A stretch of 6,776 nt of DNA, from positions 10,061-16,836 of the forward strand of contig DFBG01000169.1 of assembly GCA_002367305.1 (NCBI GenBank). The letters run 5' to 3'. The DNA comes from Actinobacteria bacterium UBA3086. Lineage in GTDB: Bacteria; Actinomycetota; Coriobacteriia; Anaerosomatales; UBA3086. A program made the translations under genes and the position numbers. Each line of letters opens with the position of its first letter. The first letter of the stretch is position 1. Below the pieces are notes generated by a model, which was not told the origin of the DNA, ran no database searches, and saw nothing but the letters and a program-made list of their open reading frames with translations. Positions 1 through 6,063 of this stretch are shown here, one piece after another.

Positions 1-312
1 GAGATGCGCCAGTCCAACCGCATGATCCGTCAGTGTCTTGACGGCATGCCGGAAGGCGGCTTCACCGCCAAGGTGCCCAAGGTGCTCCGCCCGCCAGCGG
101 GCGAGGTCTACGCCGCAGTCGAGTCGAGCCGAGGAGAGACGGGCATCCATCTGGTCTCCCAGGGCGGCGACACACCATATCGCTTCCACTACAAGGCCCC
201 CTCGCTTGCGGTGCTCCAGGCGCTTGAGGAGATTCTGCCCGGCCACCTGCTCGCCGATGTCGTGATGATCATCGGCAGCACGGACATCATGCTGGGGGAG
301 ATCGACCGATGA
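1..312 (+). CDS. nuoD: NADH-quinone oxidoreductase subunit D, C-terminal fragment
   Basis: This is the last 103 codons of NuoD (49 kDa / Nqo4 family), or of a NuoCD fusion; the 5' part lies outside the window. NuoD sits in the connecting module of complex I on the cytoplasmic side. With NuoB it forms the quinone-reduction site near cluster N2. The visible part has the expected helix (EMRQSNRMIRQCLDGMPEG), then the GEVYAAVESSRGETGIHLVS strand region, and the APSLAVLQALEEILPG and LLADVVMIIGSTDIMLGEIDR blocks. The closing DIMLGEIDR is the family signature C-terminus that lines the quinone pocket. There is no C-terminal CxxC, which separates it from the homologous NiFe-hydrogenase large subunits. 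The reading frame is open from base 1, so an apparent ATG at position 4 is internal (residue M of the EMR motif). Its TGA overlaps the nuoH start by four bases (ATGA), suggesting translational coupling. The identification is secure. Confidence 0.96.
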   Translation, partial: EMRQSNRMIRQCLDGMPEGGFTAKVPKVLRPPAGEVYAAVESSRGETGIHLVSQGGDTPYRFHYKAPSLAVLQALEEILPGHLLADVVMIIGSTDIMLGEIDR

Positions 313-1328
313 GCGATGTGTTGCGTGTCATCCTCCCTGTGCTGGCCGCCGTGGGTCTCATGCTGACCAACGGTGTCGTGCTCATCTACATGCTGCGCAA
401 AGTCCTGGGCCACCTGCACCTGCGCCTCGGCCCCATGCATGTGGGCTGGCATGGTGTCCTGCAGACCGTGGCCGACGTGGGCAAGTTGCTCACCAAAGAG
501 GACATCACGCCCAACAACGTGGACAAGGCCCTGTTCTTCCTCGCGCCGGCAGCCGTGTTCGTGCCGTCGCTCATGGCGTACGCCGCGATCCCGTTCTCTG
601 AGACCTGGCGCATCACGTCGCTCGATACCGGTCTGCTCTACACGTTCGCGGTGCTCTCGCTCGTGCCGATCGGCGTCCTCATGGCGGGCTGGTCGTCGGC
701 GAACAAGTGGGCGCTTCTCGGCGGCATGCGCGCTGCGGCGCAGCAGATCGCCTATGAGGTTCCGCTGTTGCTCTCGGTGTTGCCCATCGTGATGTTGTCG
801 GGCTCACTCGATCTCGTCGAGATAGTCTCGGCGCAGGGTGGCTACTGGCTCGGCTTCGTGCCTCGCTGGTTCGTGCTGCACCCGCTCGGTTTCATCGCAT
901 CCCTGATCTTCCTAGTTGCCGGGCTGGCCGAGCTCAATCAGACACCGTTCGACATGTCGGAGGCTGAGTCGGAACTGGTCGCAGGGTTCGCCAGCGAGTA
1001 CTCCGCAATGAAGTTCGGCCTGCTGTTCCTCTCCGAGTTCAGCAACTCTTTCATCATCTCCGCACTGGGCATCACGCTGTTCTTCGGCGGGTGGACGCTT
1101 CCCTGGATTCCCGCCGACTGGGTCGCACACATCGGACCGATCATCTTCATGCTCAAGACCTACATCGGCATCGCCGTGTTCATGTGGATTCGCGGGACCT
1201 ATCCGCGTGTGCGCATCGACCAGCTCATGTCGCTGGGTTGGAAGCGCCTCATTCCCATCTCACTTTCCCTGATCATGGTCACGGGCATCGCGATGAAAGT
1301 CGTGGAATCCGTGCGGGGGGTGAGCTGA
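309..1328 (+). CDS. nuoH: NADH-quinone oxidoreductase subunit H
   Basis: NuoH (ND1 / Nqo8 family, 339 residues, normal length) is the membrane subunit that closes the quinone chamber and links quinone reduction to the proton channels. About eight membrane segments can be seen, near residues 6-28, 74-94, 108-128, 146-166, 188-207, 238-262, 275-295 and 312-332. Family motifs are RLGPMHVGWHG (39-49), LLTKED (60-65), MRAAAQQIAYEVP (140-152), LAELNQTPFD (206-215), EAESELVAGF (218-227) with SEYSAMKF after it, and WIRGTYPRVRIDQLMSLGWK (293-312). The acidic residues of the quinone/E-channel region (E150, E208, D215, E218, E220, E222, E230) are present. Two normally conserved charged residues differ: L29 stands where the family usually has Glu (the ERK motif) and Q211 where it usually has Arg (NRTPFD). 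The ATG at 309 is chosen because it overlaps the nuoD stop and has GGGGGAG at 294-300, eight bases upstream. Identity is certain; the effect of the substitutions is unknown. Confidence 0.98.
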   Translation: MSDVLRVILPVLAAVGLMLTNGVVLIYMLRKVLGHLHLRLGPMHVGWHGVLQTVADVGKLLTKEDITPNNVDKALFFLAPAAVFVPSLMAYAAIPFSETWRITSLDTGLLYTFAVLSLVPIGVLMAGWSSANKWALLGGMRAAAQQIAYEVPLLLSVLPIVMLSGSLDLVEIVSAQGGYWLGFVPRWFVLHPLGFIASLIFLVAGLAELNQTPFDMSEAESELVAGFASEYSAMKFGLLFLSEFSNSFIISALGITLFFGGWTLPWIPADWVAHIGPIIFMLKTYIGIAVFMWIRGTYPRVRIDQLMSLGWKRLIPISLSLIMVTGIAMKVVESVRGVS

Positions 1329-1329
1329 T

Positions 1330-1854
1330 ATGTGGGGCGCCGGACTCATCAACGGACTGCGTATCACCATGCGCAACATGCTGCGTGGGCCGATTACTGT
1401 GATGTATCCCTACGAGAAGCTCGAACTACCCGAGCGCTCGAGGTGGGCGGTCCGTTCCAAGTACTTCGAAGACGGGGACCCCCGCTGCACCGCATGCATG
1501 GCGTGTGTCCGCTCCTGTCCCGACCACATCTTGGATCTCGAGGTTACGACTGCAGAGGACAAATCCAAGCATATCGACCGCTTCTCGTACGAAGTGGGCG
1601 CGTGCATGATGTGCGGTCTCTGCGTAGAGACGTGTCCGTTCGACGCGATCGAGATGAGCCACGACTACGAACTCGCGGTGACCGACGCGCCACTGCTCAG
1701 CGAGGATCTGCTCGCGGATGTGGATGCGGCATCAGCCAAACGTCATCGTGAACTCAAGGCGGCTGCCCAGGCGGCTGCAGAGGCCGCCGCCCCTTCCGCA
1801 GCCCCTGTGGCCGACGATGCTGCACCGACCGAGAAAGGGGGCGACGATGCCTGA
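1330..1854 (+). CDS. nuoI: NADH-quinone oxidoreductase subunit I (2x[4Fe-4S] ferredoxin-like)
   Basis: NuoI (TYKY / Nqo9 family, 174 residues) is a peripheral iron-sulfur subunit that passes electrons towards cluster N2 in NuoB. Two complete [4Fe-4S] motifs are visible: C53, C56, C59 and C63 followed by Pro, and C92, C95, C98 and C102 followed by Pro. By analogy with the family these bind N6a and N6b, with the last Cys of each motif completing the other cluster. The N-terminal amphipathic part (about 1-30, ending VMYPYE and then LPER) is the usual membrane-surface anchor. After about residue 135 the chain becomes a low-complexity tail rich in Ala and Pro with acidic residues (AAAQAAAEAAAPSAAP and on), which is not part of the conserved fold. 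The ATG at 1330 lies one base after the nuoH stop, with a G-rich site (GGGGGGTGAG, 1315-1324) five bases upstream. The 3' end overlaps nuoJ by eight bases. The family assignment is certain. Confidence 0.97.
   Translation: MWGAGLINGLRITMRNMLRGPITVMYPYEKLELPERSRWAVRSKYFEDGDPRCTACMACVRSCPDHILDLEVTTAEDKSKHIDRFSYEVGACMMCGLCVETCPFDAIEMSHDYELAVTDAPLLSEDLLADVDAASAKRHRELKAAAQAAAEAAAPSAAPVADDAAPTEKGGDDA
1834..1841 (+). promoter_or_regulatory. Ribosome binding site that fixes the nuoJ start
   Basis: AAAGGGGG lies inside the 3' end of nuoI, five bases before the ATG at 1847. This purine run and spacing support 1847 as the nuoJ start rather than the in-frame ATGs at 1718 or 1817, which would add a charged, proline-rich N-terminus that no NuoJ has. 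Confidence 0.75.
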
Positions 1855-2356
1855 GACCGTGAACGGCGTGGTTTTCGGCATTCTGGCGCTCGCTTCTATT
1901 GGCGGAGCCGTCGCCATGCTCACGACCCGCAACGTCATCCACGCAGCGTTCTGGCTGCTCGAGGTCATGCTTGCTGTTGCCGGGCTCTTCCTGCTGCTCT
2001 CCGCCGAGTTCCTGGCGCTCGTGCAGGTGCTCGTCTACGCCGGTGCGGTGTCCGTGCTCATGCTGTTCGTGATCATGTTGACTCTGCGGCGTCGCGAGGA
2101 CGCGATTCGCCCGCTGGACGCGTCATGGGGTGCAGCCGCGCTTGCGCTGCTGTTCGGGGCGATCATCTACGTGGGCGTCGCGGCCTCCAGCTTCACGCTG
2201 GGTGCCATGCCCGACGAAGTGCCCGACGTCGAGGCCCTGGGCACGTTGCTCTTCTCTCTCGACGGCGGATGGGTGTTCCCCTTCGAGATCGCCTCCCTTG
2301 TCCTGCTCGTGGCGCTCGTCGGCGCCGTCTGGTGGTCAAAGGAGGAGGATCGCTGA
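1847..2356 (+). CDS. nuoJ: NADH-quinone oxidoreductase subunit J
   Basis: NuoJ (ND6 / Nqo10 family, 169 residues, a usual length) is a membrane subunit between NuoH and NuoK. It takes part in the conformational coupling that drives proton pumping. Five membrane segments are visible near residues 5-25, 30-51, 55-79, 92-115 and 142-164. The best-conserved block is segment 3, AEFLALVQVLVYAGAVSVLM (53-72). It contains the Y64-A65-G66 motif where complex I structures show a pi-bulge that changes between states. The last helix begins with the family motif FEIASLVLLVALVGAV (146-161). The start at 1847 (MPETVNG) overlaps the end of nuoI by eight bases and has a good ribosome binding site. The stop overlaps the nuoK start by one base (TGATG). 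An in-frame upstream extension exists but would read through nuoI coding sequence and is not believable. Identity is secure. Confidence 0.95.
   Translation: MPETVNGVVFGILALASIGGAVAMLTTRNVIHAAFWLLEVMLAVAGLFLLLSAEFLALVQVLVYAGAVSVLMLFVIMLTLRRREDAIRPLDASWGAAALALLFGAIIYVGVAASSFTLGAMPDEVPDVEALGTLLFSLDGGWVFPFEIASLVLLVALVGAVWWSKEEDR
2338..2348 (+). promoter_or_regulatory. Strong ribosome binding site of nuoK
   Basis: AAAGGAGGAGG contains two overlapping AGGAGG cores (2340-2345 and 2343-2348), seven or more bases before the ATG at 2356. It is the strongest Shine-Dalgarno sequence in the window. It is embedded in the codons for the Lys-Glu-Glu-Asp end of NuoJ. It decides the nuoK start at 2356 over an in-frame upstream ATG at 2125. 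Confidence 0.85.
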
Positions 2357-2667
2357 TGCAGGTCGGACTCGAGGTCTTTCTGGGCTTGGCAGCCGTACTG
2401 TTCGCACTGGGTCTCTACGGAGCCATCTCCAAGAAGAGCGCGGTCATGGTGCTCATGTCGCTTGAGCTCATGGCGGTCGCGGTCAACATCAACCTCGTGG
2501 CGTTCTCACGGTTCCTCACGCCGGAGGCCATGACCGGTCAGTTCTTCACCATCTTCACCATGGTCGTATCCGCAGCTGAGATCGGTCTCGGTCTCGCGCT
2601 TGTGCTGGCCATCTACCGTCAGTCCCGTTCCATTGAACTCGCCGGTATGAACCGGCTGAAGGGGTAG
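2356..2667 (+). CDS. nuoK: NADH-quinone oxidoreductase subunit K
   Basis: NuoK (ND4L / Nqo11 family, 103 residues, normal length) is a three-helix membrane subunit. With NuoJ it forms the proton path (E-channel) between NuoH and NuoN, and it resembles MrpC of the Na+/H+ antiporters. Membrane segments lie near residues 2-23, 28-50 and 61-86. The two membrane-embedded glutamates essential in the family are present: E37 in segment 2 (VLMSLELMAVAVNINLVAFS) and E75 in segment 3 (SAAEIGLGLAL), matching E36 and E72 of E. coli NuoK. The start codon shares one base with the nuoJ stop (TGATG) and follows a very strong Shine-Dalgarno sequence, as expected for coupled translation. The nuoL ATG follows the stop by two bases. 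Assignment is certain. Confidence 0.97.
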   Translation: MQVGLEVFLGLAAVLFALGLYGAISKKSAVMVLMSLELMAVAVNINLVAFSRFLTPEAMTGQFFTIFTMVVSAAEIGLGLALVLAIYRQSRSIELAGMNRLKG

Positions 2668-2669
2668 GC

Positions 2670-4577
2670 ATGGGCTACGTCGCCGTCATACCGCTCCTTC
2701 CAGCGCTCGCGTTCGCGATCCTCGCGCCGCTTTCCGGTGAGTTGCGCAATCGCCTGCGCGGCGTGGCTGTCGCGGGTATGGCAGGCTCGCTCGTGCTGTC
2801 GGTCATCGCGTTCTTCCAGACGTGGCCCGGTGGTCACGCCGAGCATCCTGTATGGCACGTGACGTTCCCTCTGGCTGAGATCAGCGGCAAGCCGCTCGAG
2901 ATGGGCCTTATGCTCGATCCCATCTCTGCCGCGATGCTGTTGGTGATCACCATCGTCGGCATGTGCGTGCAGATCTACTCGCTCGGCTACATGCACCGCG
3001 ACGGGCGCGTCGGCTGGTACTACGCGGCGCTCTCGCTGTTCACCGCGGCCATGCTACTGCTGGTACTGGCCGACAACTTCCTGCTCCTGTACATGGCGTG
3101 GGAGGTCATGGGTCTCTGCTCGTACCTGCTCATCGGTTTCTGGCACGAGCAGGAGGCGCCCCGCAAGGCGTCGCAGAAGGCGTTCCTCACCACGCGCGTC
3201 GGTGACGTCGGTTTCGCTATCGGACTCTTCGCCATGTACAACGCGGCCGGTACCTTCTCGTTCGAGGGCGTTCTCGGCTCGGCTGCCTCATGGGCTCCGG
3301 GGGCGGCGACACTGGTCGCGCTCATGCTCCTCTTTGGGGCCATGGGCAAGTCGGCTCAGGTGCCGCTGCACGTCTGGCTGCCCGACGCCATGGCCGGTCC
3401 CACACCCGCATCCGCTCTGATCCACGCAGCCACCATGGTCGCCGCCGGTGTGTACCTCGTCGCACGGGCACTGCCCATCTTCGAGGTCAGCGGTGTCGCT
3501 CTGACCGTCACGCTCTGGGTGGGTGCGATCACTGCCATGGTGGGCGGTCTGCTCGCTGCCGTGCAGCACGACATCAAGAAGGTGCTGGCATACTCCACCA
3601 TCTCGCAGCTGGGCTACATGTTCATCGCGCTCGGAGCGGGCAGCGTTGTCGCCGCCATGTTCCACCTGGTGACCCACGCGTTCTTCAAATCGCTGTTGTT
3701 CCTTGGCGCAGGCGTGATCATCCATGCGTCGCACACGCAGGACATGCGCGAGATGGGCGGCTTGGCCAAGCACCTCAAGATCACCACGATTACCTTCACG
3801 GCCGGATCGCTGGCACTGGCCGGTGTGTTCCCGTTCTCGGGCTTCTGGTCCAAGGATGAGATCCTCGCTGTGCTCCTGCATGAGCAGCAGTACGGCGTTT
3901 TCGTCATCGCACTCATCGCCGCGTTCATCACGGCGTTCTACGTGGCGCGACTCTGGTTCCGCGTCTTCATGGGTCCGGAGCAGTCCGACGAACTCCATGA
4001 GGCCCACACCTCAATGCTCGCCCCCATGGTGCTGCTCGCTTCGATCACCACGGTGATCGGTATCGGCGGGTACTGGTTCGCGGAGTTCCTGGGGCATCAC
4101 GGTGCATGGCCCGAGCCGAAGATATACCTGCCCTCGCTCGTCGCTGCCGGTGCGGGGCTCGCACTGGGTTGGTGGGCGTACGGTCGCATGAACGTCGTGC
4201 TCAACACTCGACCGCTCAAGCATCGCGCCGGGTATGCCTACGACATGCTGTCGATGAAGCTCTACTTCGATCTCACCTATGACACGTTCGTGATCAAGCC
4301 GTACATGAGGCTCGCACTCGCTTTCGCGATCTTTGATTTCAAGCGGATCGACGGCGTGGTCAACGGAGTCGCGCGCAGCTGGCGCACGCTCTCGGATCGT
4401 GGATGGAAGTTCGACCGTACGGTGATCGATGGTGCCGTGAACGCTTCGGCATCAGGCGCCCGGGCGCTGGGTTCTCGTCTGCGTCGTATCCAGGTCGGCC
4501 GGGTGCAAGCGTACCAACGTTATGTCGTGGGAGCGGTTGTGCTCCTGATGTTGTGGACCGTAGTGAAGGGGGCCTGA
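2670..4577 (+). CDS. nuoL: NADH-quinone oxidoreductase subunit L (distal antiporter-like proton channel)
   Basis: NuoL (ND5 / Nqo12 family, 635 residues) is the antiporter-like subunit at the far end of the membrane arm. It has the N-terminal antiporter domain (about 60-115), the core antiporter domain (about 130-420) and a C-terminal extension that forms the long lateral helix HL lying along NuoM and NuoN. Key channel residues are present: E145 (WEVMGLCSYLLIGFW), R176 and D179 (TTRVGD), K227 (GAMGKSAQVPLHVWLPDA), H252, H332 and H336 (HLVTHAFFK), K340, and K395-D396 (FWSKDEIL). These match E. coli E144, K229, H254, H334, H338, K342, K399 and D400. The usual WEGVG motif reads WEVMG here. The lateral-helix region contains a 26-residue period repeat (see the repeat entry), then RRIQVGRVQAYQ and a last membrane anchor at about 617-632. 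The start at 2670 lies two bases after the nuoK stop with AAGGGG at 2659-2664. Identity is certain. Confidence 0.98.
   Translation: MGYVAVIPLLPALAFAILAPLSGELRNRLRGVAVAGMAGSLVLSVIAFFQTWPGGHAEHPVWHVTFPLAEISGKPLEMGLMLDPISAAMLLVITIVGMCVQIYSLGYMHRDGRVGWYYAALSLFTAAMLLLVLADNFLLLYMAWEVMGLCSYLLIGFWHEQEAPRKASQKAFLTTRVGDVGFAIGLFAMYNAAGTFSFEGVLGSAASWAPGAATLVALMLLFGAMGKSAQVPLHVWLPDAMAGPTPASALIHAATMVAAGVYLVARALPIFEVSGVALTVTLWVGAITAMVGGLLAAVQHDIKKVLAYSTISQLGYMFIALGAGSVVAAMFHLVTHAFFKSLLFLGAGVIIHASHTQDMREMGGLAKHLKITTITFTAGSLALAGVFPFSGFWSKDEILAVLLHEQQYGVFVIALIAAFITAFYVARLWFRVFMGPEQSDELHEAHTSMLAPMVLLASITTVIGIGGYWFAEFLGHHGAWPEPKIYLPSLVAAGAGLALGWWAYGRMNVVLNTRPLKHRAGYAYDMLSMKLYFDLTYDTFVIKPYMRLALAFAIFDFKRIDGVVNGVARSWRTLSDRGWKFDRTVIDGAVNASASGARALGSRLRRIQVGRVQAYQRYVVGAVVLLMLWTVVKGA
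4332..4487 (+). repeat. Protein-level internal repeat in the NuoL lateral-helix region, 2 x 26 residues
   Basis: NuoL residues 555-580 and 581-606 begin with the same pattern: F-D, three variable residues, I-D-G, one variable residue, V-N. F555/F581, D556/D582, I560/I586, D561/D587, G562/G588, V564/V590 and N565/N591 line up at an exact period of 26. Codons differ between the copies, so any duplication is old and was not a recent DNA event. I recall similar paired IDG-VN segments in NuoL of other bacteria with long C-termini. This is therefore probably a family trait of the helix that runs along the antiporter subunits. Confidence 0.7.
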
Positions 4578-4584
4578 CGGAGAC
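4565..4584 (+). promoter_or_regulatory. nuoL-nuoM junction with poorly spaced ribosome binding sites
   Basis: Two candidate Shine-Dalgarno sequences flank the nuoL stop (4575-4577). GAAGGGGG at 4565-4572 is twelve bases from the nuoM ATG, and GGAG at 4579-4582 is only two bases from it. Neither has the 5-9 base spacing seen for the other genes. The ATG at 4585 is still the only plausible start: the same frame meets a TGA at 4564-4566 just upstream, and later starts would cut into the first membrane helix. Confidence 0.5.
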
Positions 4585-6063
4585 ATGTCACTCCTGACGA
4601 CCATCGTATTTGTGCCGCTCATAGGCGCGATCGTGACCGCCCTGCTACCCAAGGCGCGCACGGACTTGCCAAAGAAGGTAGCACTCGGCTTCGGCCTGGT
4701 GGACCTTGCGCTGGCCGTGATGCTTCTCGTGCGCTTCGATGTGGGCGCAGTGGGCATGCAGTTCACCGAGCGACTCAACTGGATACCGGAGGCGGGCATC
4801 CAGTACTTCCTGGGTGTCGACGGCATCTCCGTGCCGCTGCTCGCCCTCTCGACCCTCCTCACTGTGCTCGCGATCCTGGCAAGCTGGAAGATCGAGAAGC
4901 GCACGGTGCTCTACTTCACCATGATCCAACTGCTCGCCGTTGGCATGAACGGCGTCTTCGTCGCACTCGACTTCGTACTCTTCTACGTGTTCTGGGAGCT
5001 CGTGCTCGTGCCCATGTACTTCCTGATCGCCGTCTGGGGCGGCCCGCGCCGCGAGTACGCGTCGATCAAGTTCTTCCTCTACACGCTGTTCGGCTCCGTG
5101 TTCATGCTCGTCGGCATCCTCGCGCTGTACCTGCATCCGGCTGGCGGCACCTTCGACATGATCGAGCTCGCTGCTCGCGGCGGCTCTCTGCCGACGAACT
5201 TCCAGTGGTGGGTCTTTGGCGCCTTCTTCCTGGGCTTCGCGGTCAAGGTGCCGGTCTTCCCGTTCCACACGTGGCTGCCTGACGCACACGTCGAGGCTCC
5301 CACAGCCGGTTCGGTCCTTCTGGCCGGCATCATGCTCAAGATGGGAACCTACGGATTCGTTCGCATCTCGCTGCCCATGCTTCCCGATGCGGCGGCGTCC
5401 GACTTCTGGACCTGGACCATAGGAGTACTCGCCGCGATCTCGATCGTGTACGGAGCGGCGGTCGCCTTCGCGCAGACGGACATGAAAAAGCTCGTCGCCT
5501 ACTCGTCGGTCTCACACATGGGCTTCGTCATGCTCGGCATCGCATCAGGCACGGTGGCCGGCATCAACGGCGCCGTGGTCGTCATGGTCGCGCACGGCAT
5601 CATCACCGGCCTCATGTTCCTGCTCGTCGGCATGGTCTACGAGCGCACGCACACCCGCAAGATCGCCGACGTCTCCGGTCTTTCCAGCGGCGTTCCGGTC
5701 GCAGGCGGACTGCTCGCTTTCGCATCGTTCGCCTCACTGGGCCTGCCCGGTCTGGCCGGCTTCCCCGGCGAGTTCCTCACGCTTCTGGGCGCGTGGGAGT
5801 CCGACCTCTCGCGCGGCATCGTGATCGTCTCGGCGCTGGGCGTCCTGCTCGCAGCCGCGTACATGCTCTGGCTGGTCCAGCGCGTGGTCATGGGCGAGGC
5901 GAGCCCTATCGTCGCCAAGATCACCGATCTCAACGCACGCGAGATCGCCATCGTGGTCCCGCTCGTGGCACTCACGTTCGGCATCGGCCTCTACTGGTCG
6001 AGCCTTCTGCGATACGTTGATCCGGCCGTCAAGGCTATGCTCACGGGTATGGGAGCGATCTAG
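4585..6063 (+). CDS. nuoM: NADH-quinone oxidoreductase subunit M (middle antiporter-like proton channel)
   Basis: NuoM (ND4 / Nqo13 family, 492 residues, normal length) is the middle antiporter-like subunit of the membrane arm. The channel residues are all present: E138 (FWELVLVPMYFLI), K221 (FAVKVPVFPFHTWLPDAH), K252 (MLKMGTYGF), H311 (AYSSVSHMGFV), H337 (VAHGIITGLMFL) and E396 (GFPGEFLTLLG). These correspond to E144, K234, K265, H348 and E407 of E. coli NuoM where numbering is known to me. The TDMKKLVAYSSVSHMGF and LPDAHVEAPTAGSV blocks distinguish it from NuoL and NuoN. About fourteen hydrophobic segments fill the chain, and no lateral-helix extension follows. It starts seven bases after the nuoL stop, with weakly placed ribosome binding sites, and its TAG directly abuts the nuoN ATG. 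Identity is certain. Confidence 0.98.
   Translation: MSLLTTIVFVPLIGAIVTALLPKARTDLPKKVALGFGLVDLALAVMLLVRFDVGAVGMQFTERLNWIPEAGIQYFLGVDGISVPLLALSTLLTVLAILASWKIEKRTVLYFTMIQLLAVGMNGVFVALDFVLFYVFWELVLVPMYFLIAVWGGPRREYASIKFFLYTLFGSVFMLVGILALYLHPAGGTFDMIELAARGGSLPTNFQWWVFGAFFLGFAVKVPVFPFHTWLPDAHVEAPTAGSVLLAGIMLKMGTYGFVRISLPMLPDAAASDFWTWTIGVLAAISIVYGAAVAFAQTDMKKLVAYSSVSHMGFVMLGIASGTVAGINGAVVVMVAHGIITGLMFLLVGMVYERTHTRKIADVSGLSSGVPVAGGLLAFASFASLGLPGLAGFPGEFLTLLGAWESDLSRGIVIVSALGVLLAAAYMLWLVQRVVMGEASPIVAKITDLNAREIAIVVPLVALTFGIGLYWSSLLRYVDPAVKAMLTGMGAI

Noticed and set aside
1718..1846. Upstream extension of nuoJ to an in-frame ATG at 1718 (or 1817)
   Set aside because: The added residues are Arg/Pro-rich and unlike any NuoJ N-terminus, and they come from an alternative reading of nuoI. 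The start at 1847 has a good ribosome binding site.
2125..2355. Upstream extension of nuoK to an in-frame ATG at 2125
   Set aside because: The extension is a shifted reading of nuoJ. NuoK proteins are about 100 residues, and the strong AGGAGG site points to 2356.
3290..3859. Overlapping + strand frame of 189 codons inside nuoL
   Set aside because: It is a shifted reading of nuoL, rich in Arg, His and Gly with no domain. The nuoL frame is continuous and conserved across the same bases.
3288..4007. Long open frame of 239 codons on the - strand
   Set aside because: It lies entirely within nuoL, has a His/Arg/Glu-rich composition typical of antisense frames in GC-rich genes, has no recognisable domain, and conflicts with unmistakable NuoL motifs on the + strand.
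4575..4587. Possible terminator or promoter between nuoL and nuoM
   Set aside because: The gap is only seven bases, with no hairpin or T-run, and no plausible -10/-35 pair can be supported there.
4645..5289. Open frame of 214 codons on the - strand
   Set aside because: It is antisense to nuoM, with a charged low-complexity composition produced by the third-position bias of nuoM. No family features are visible.
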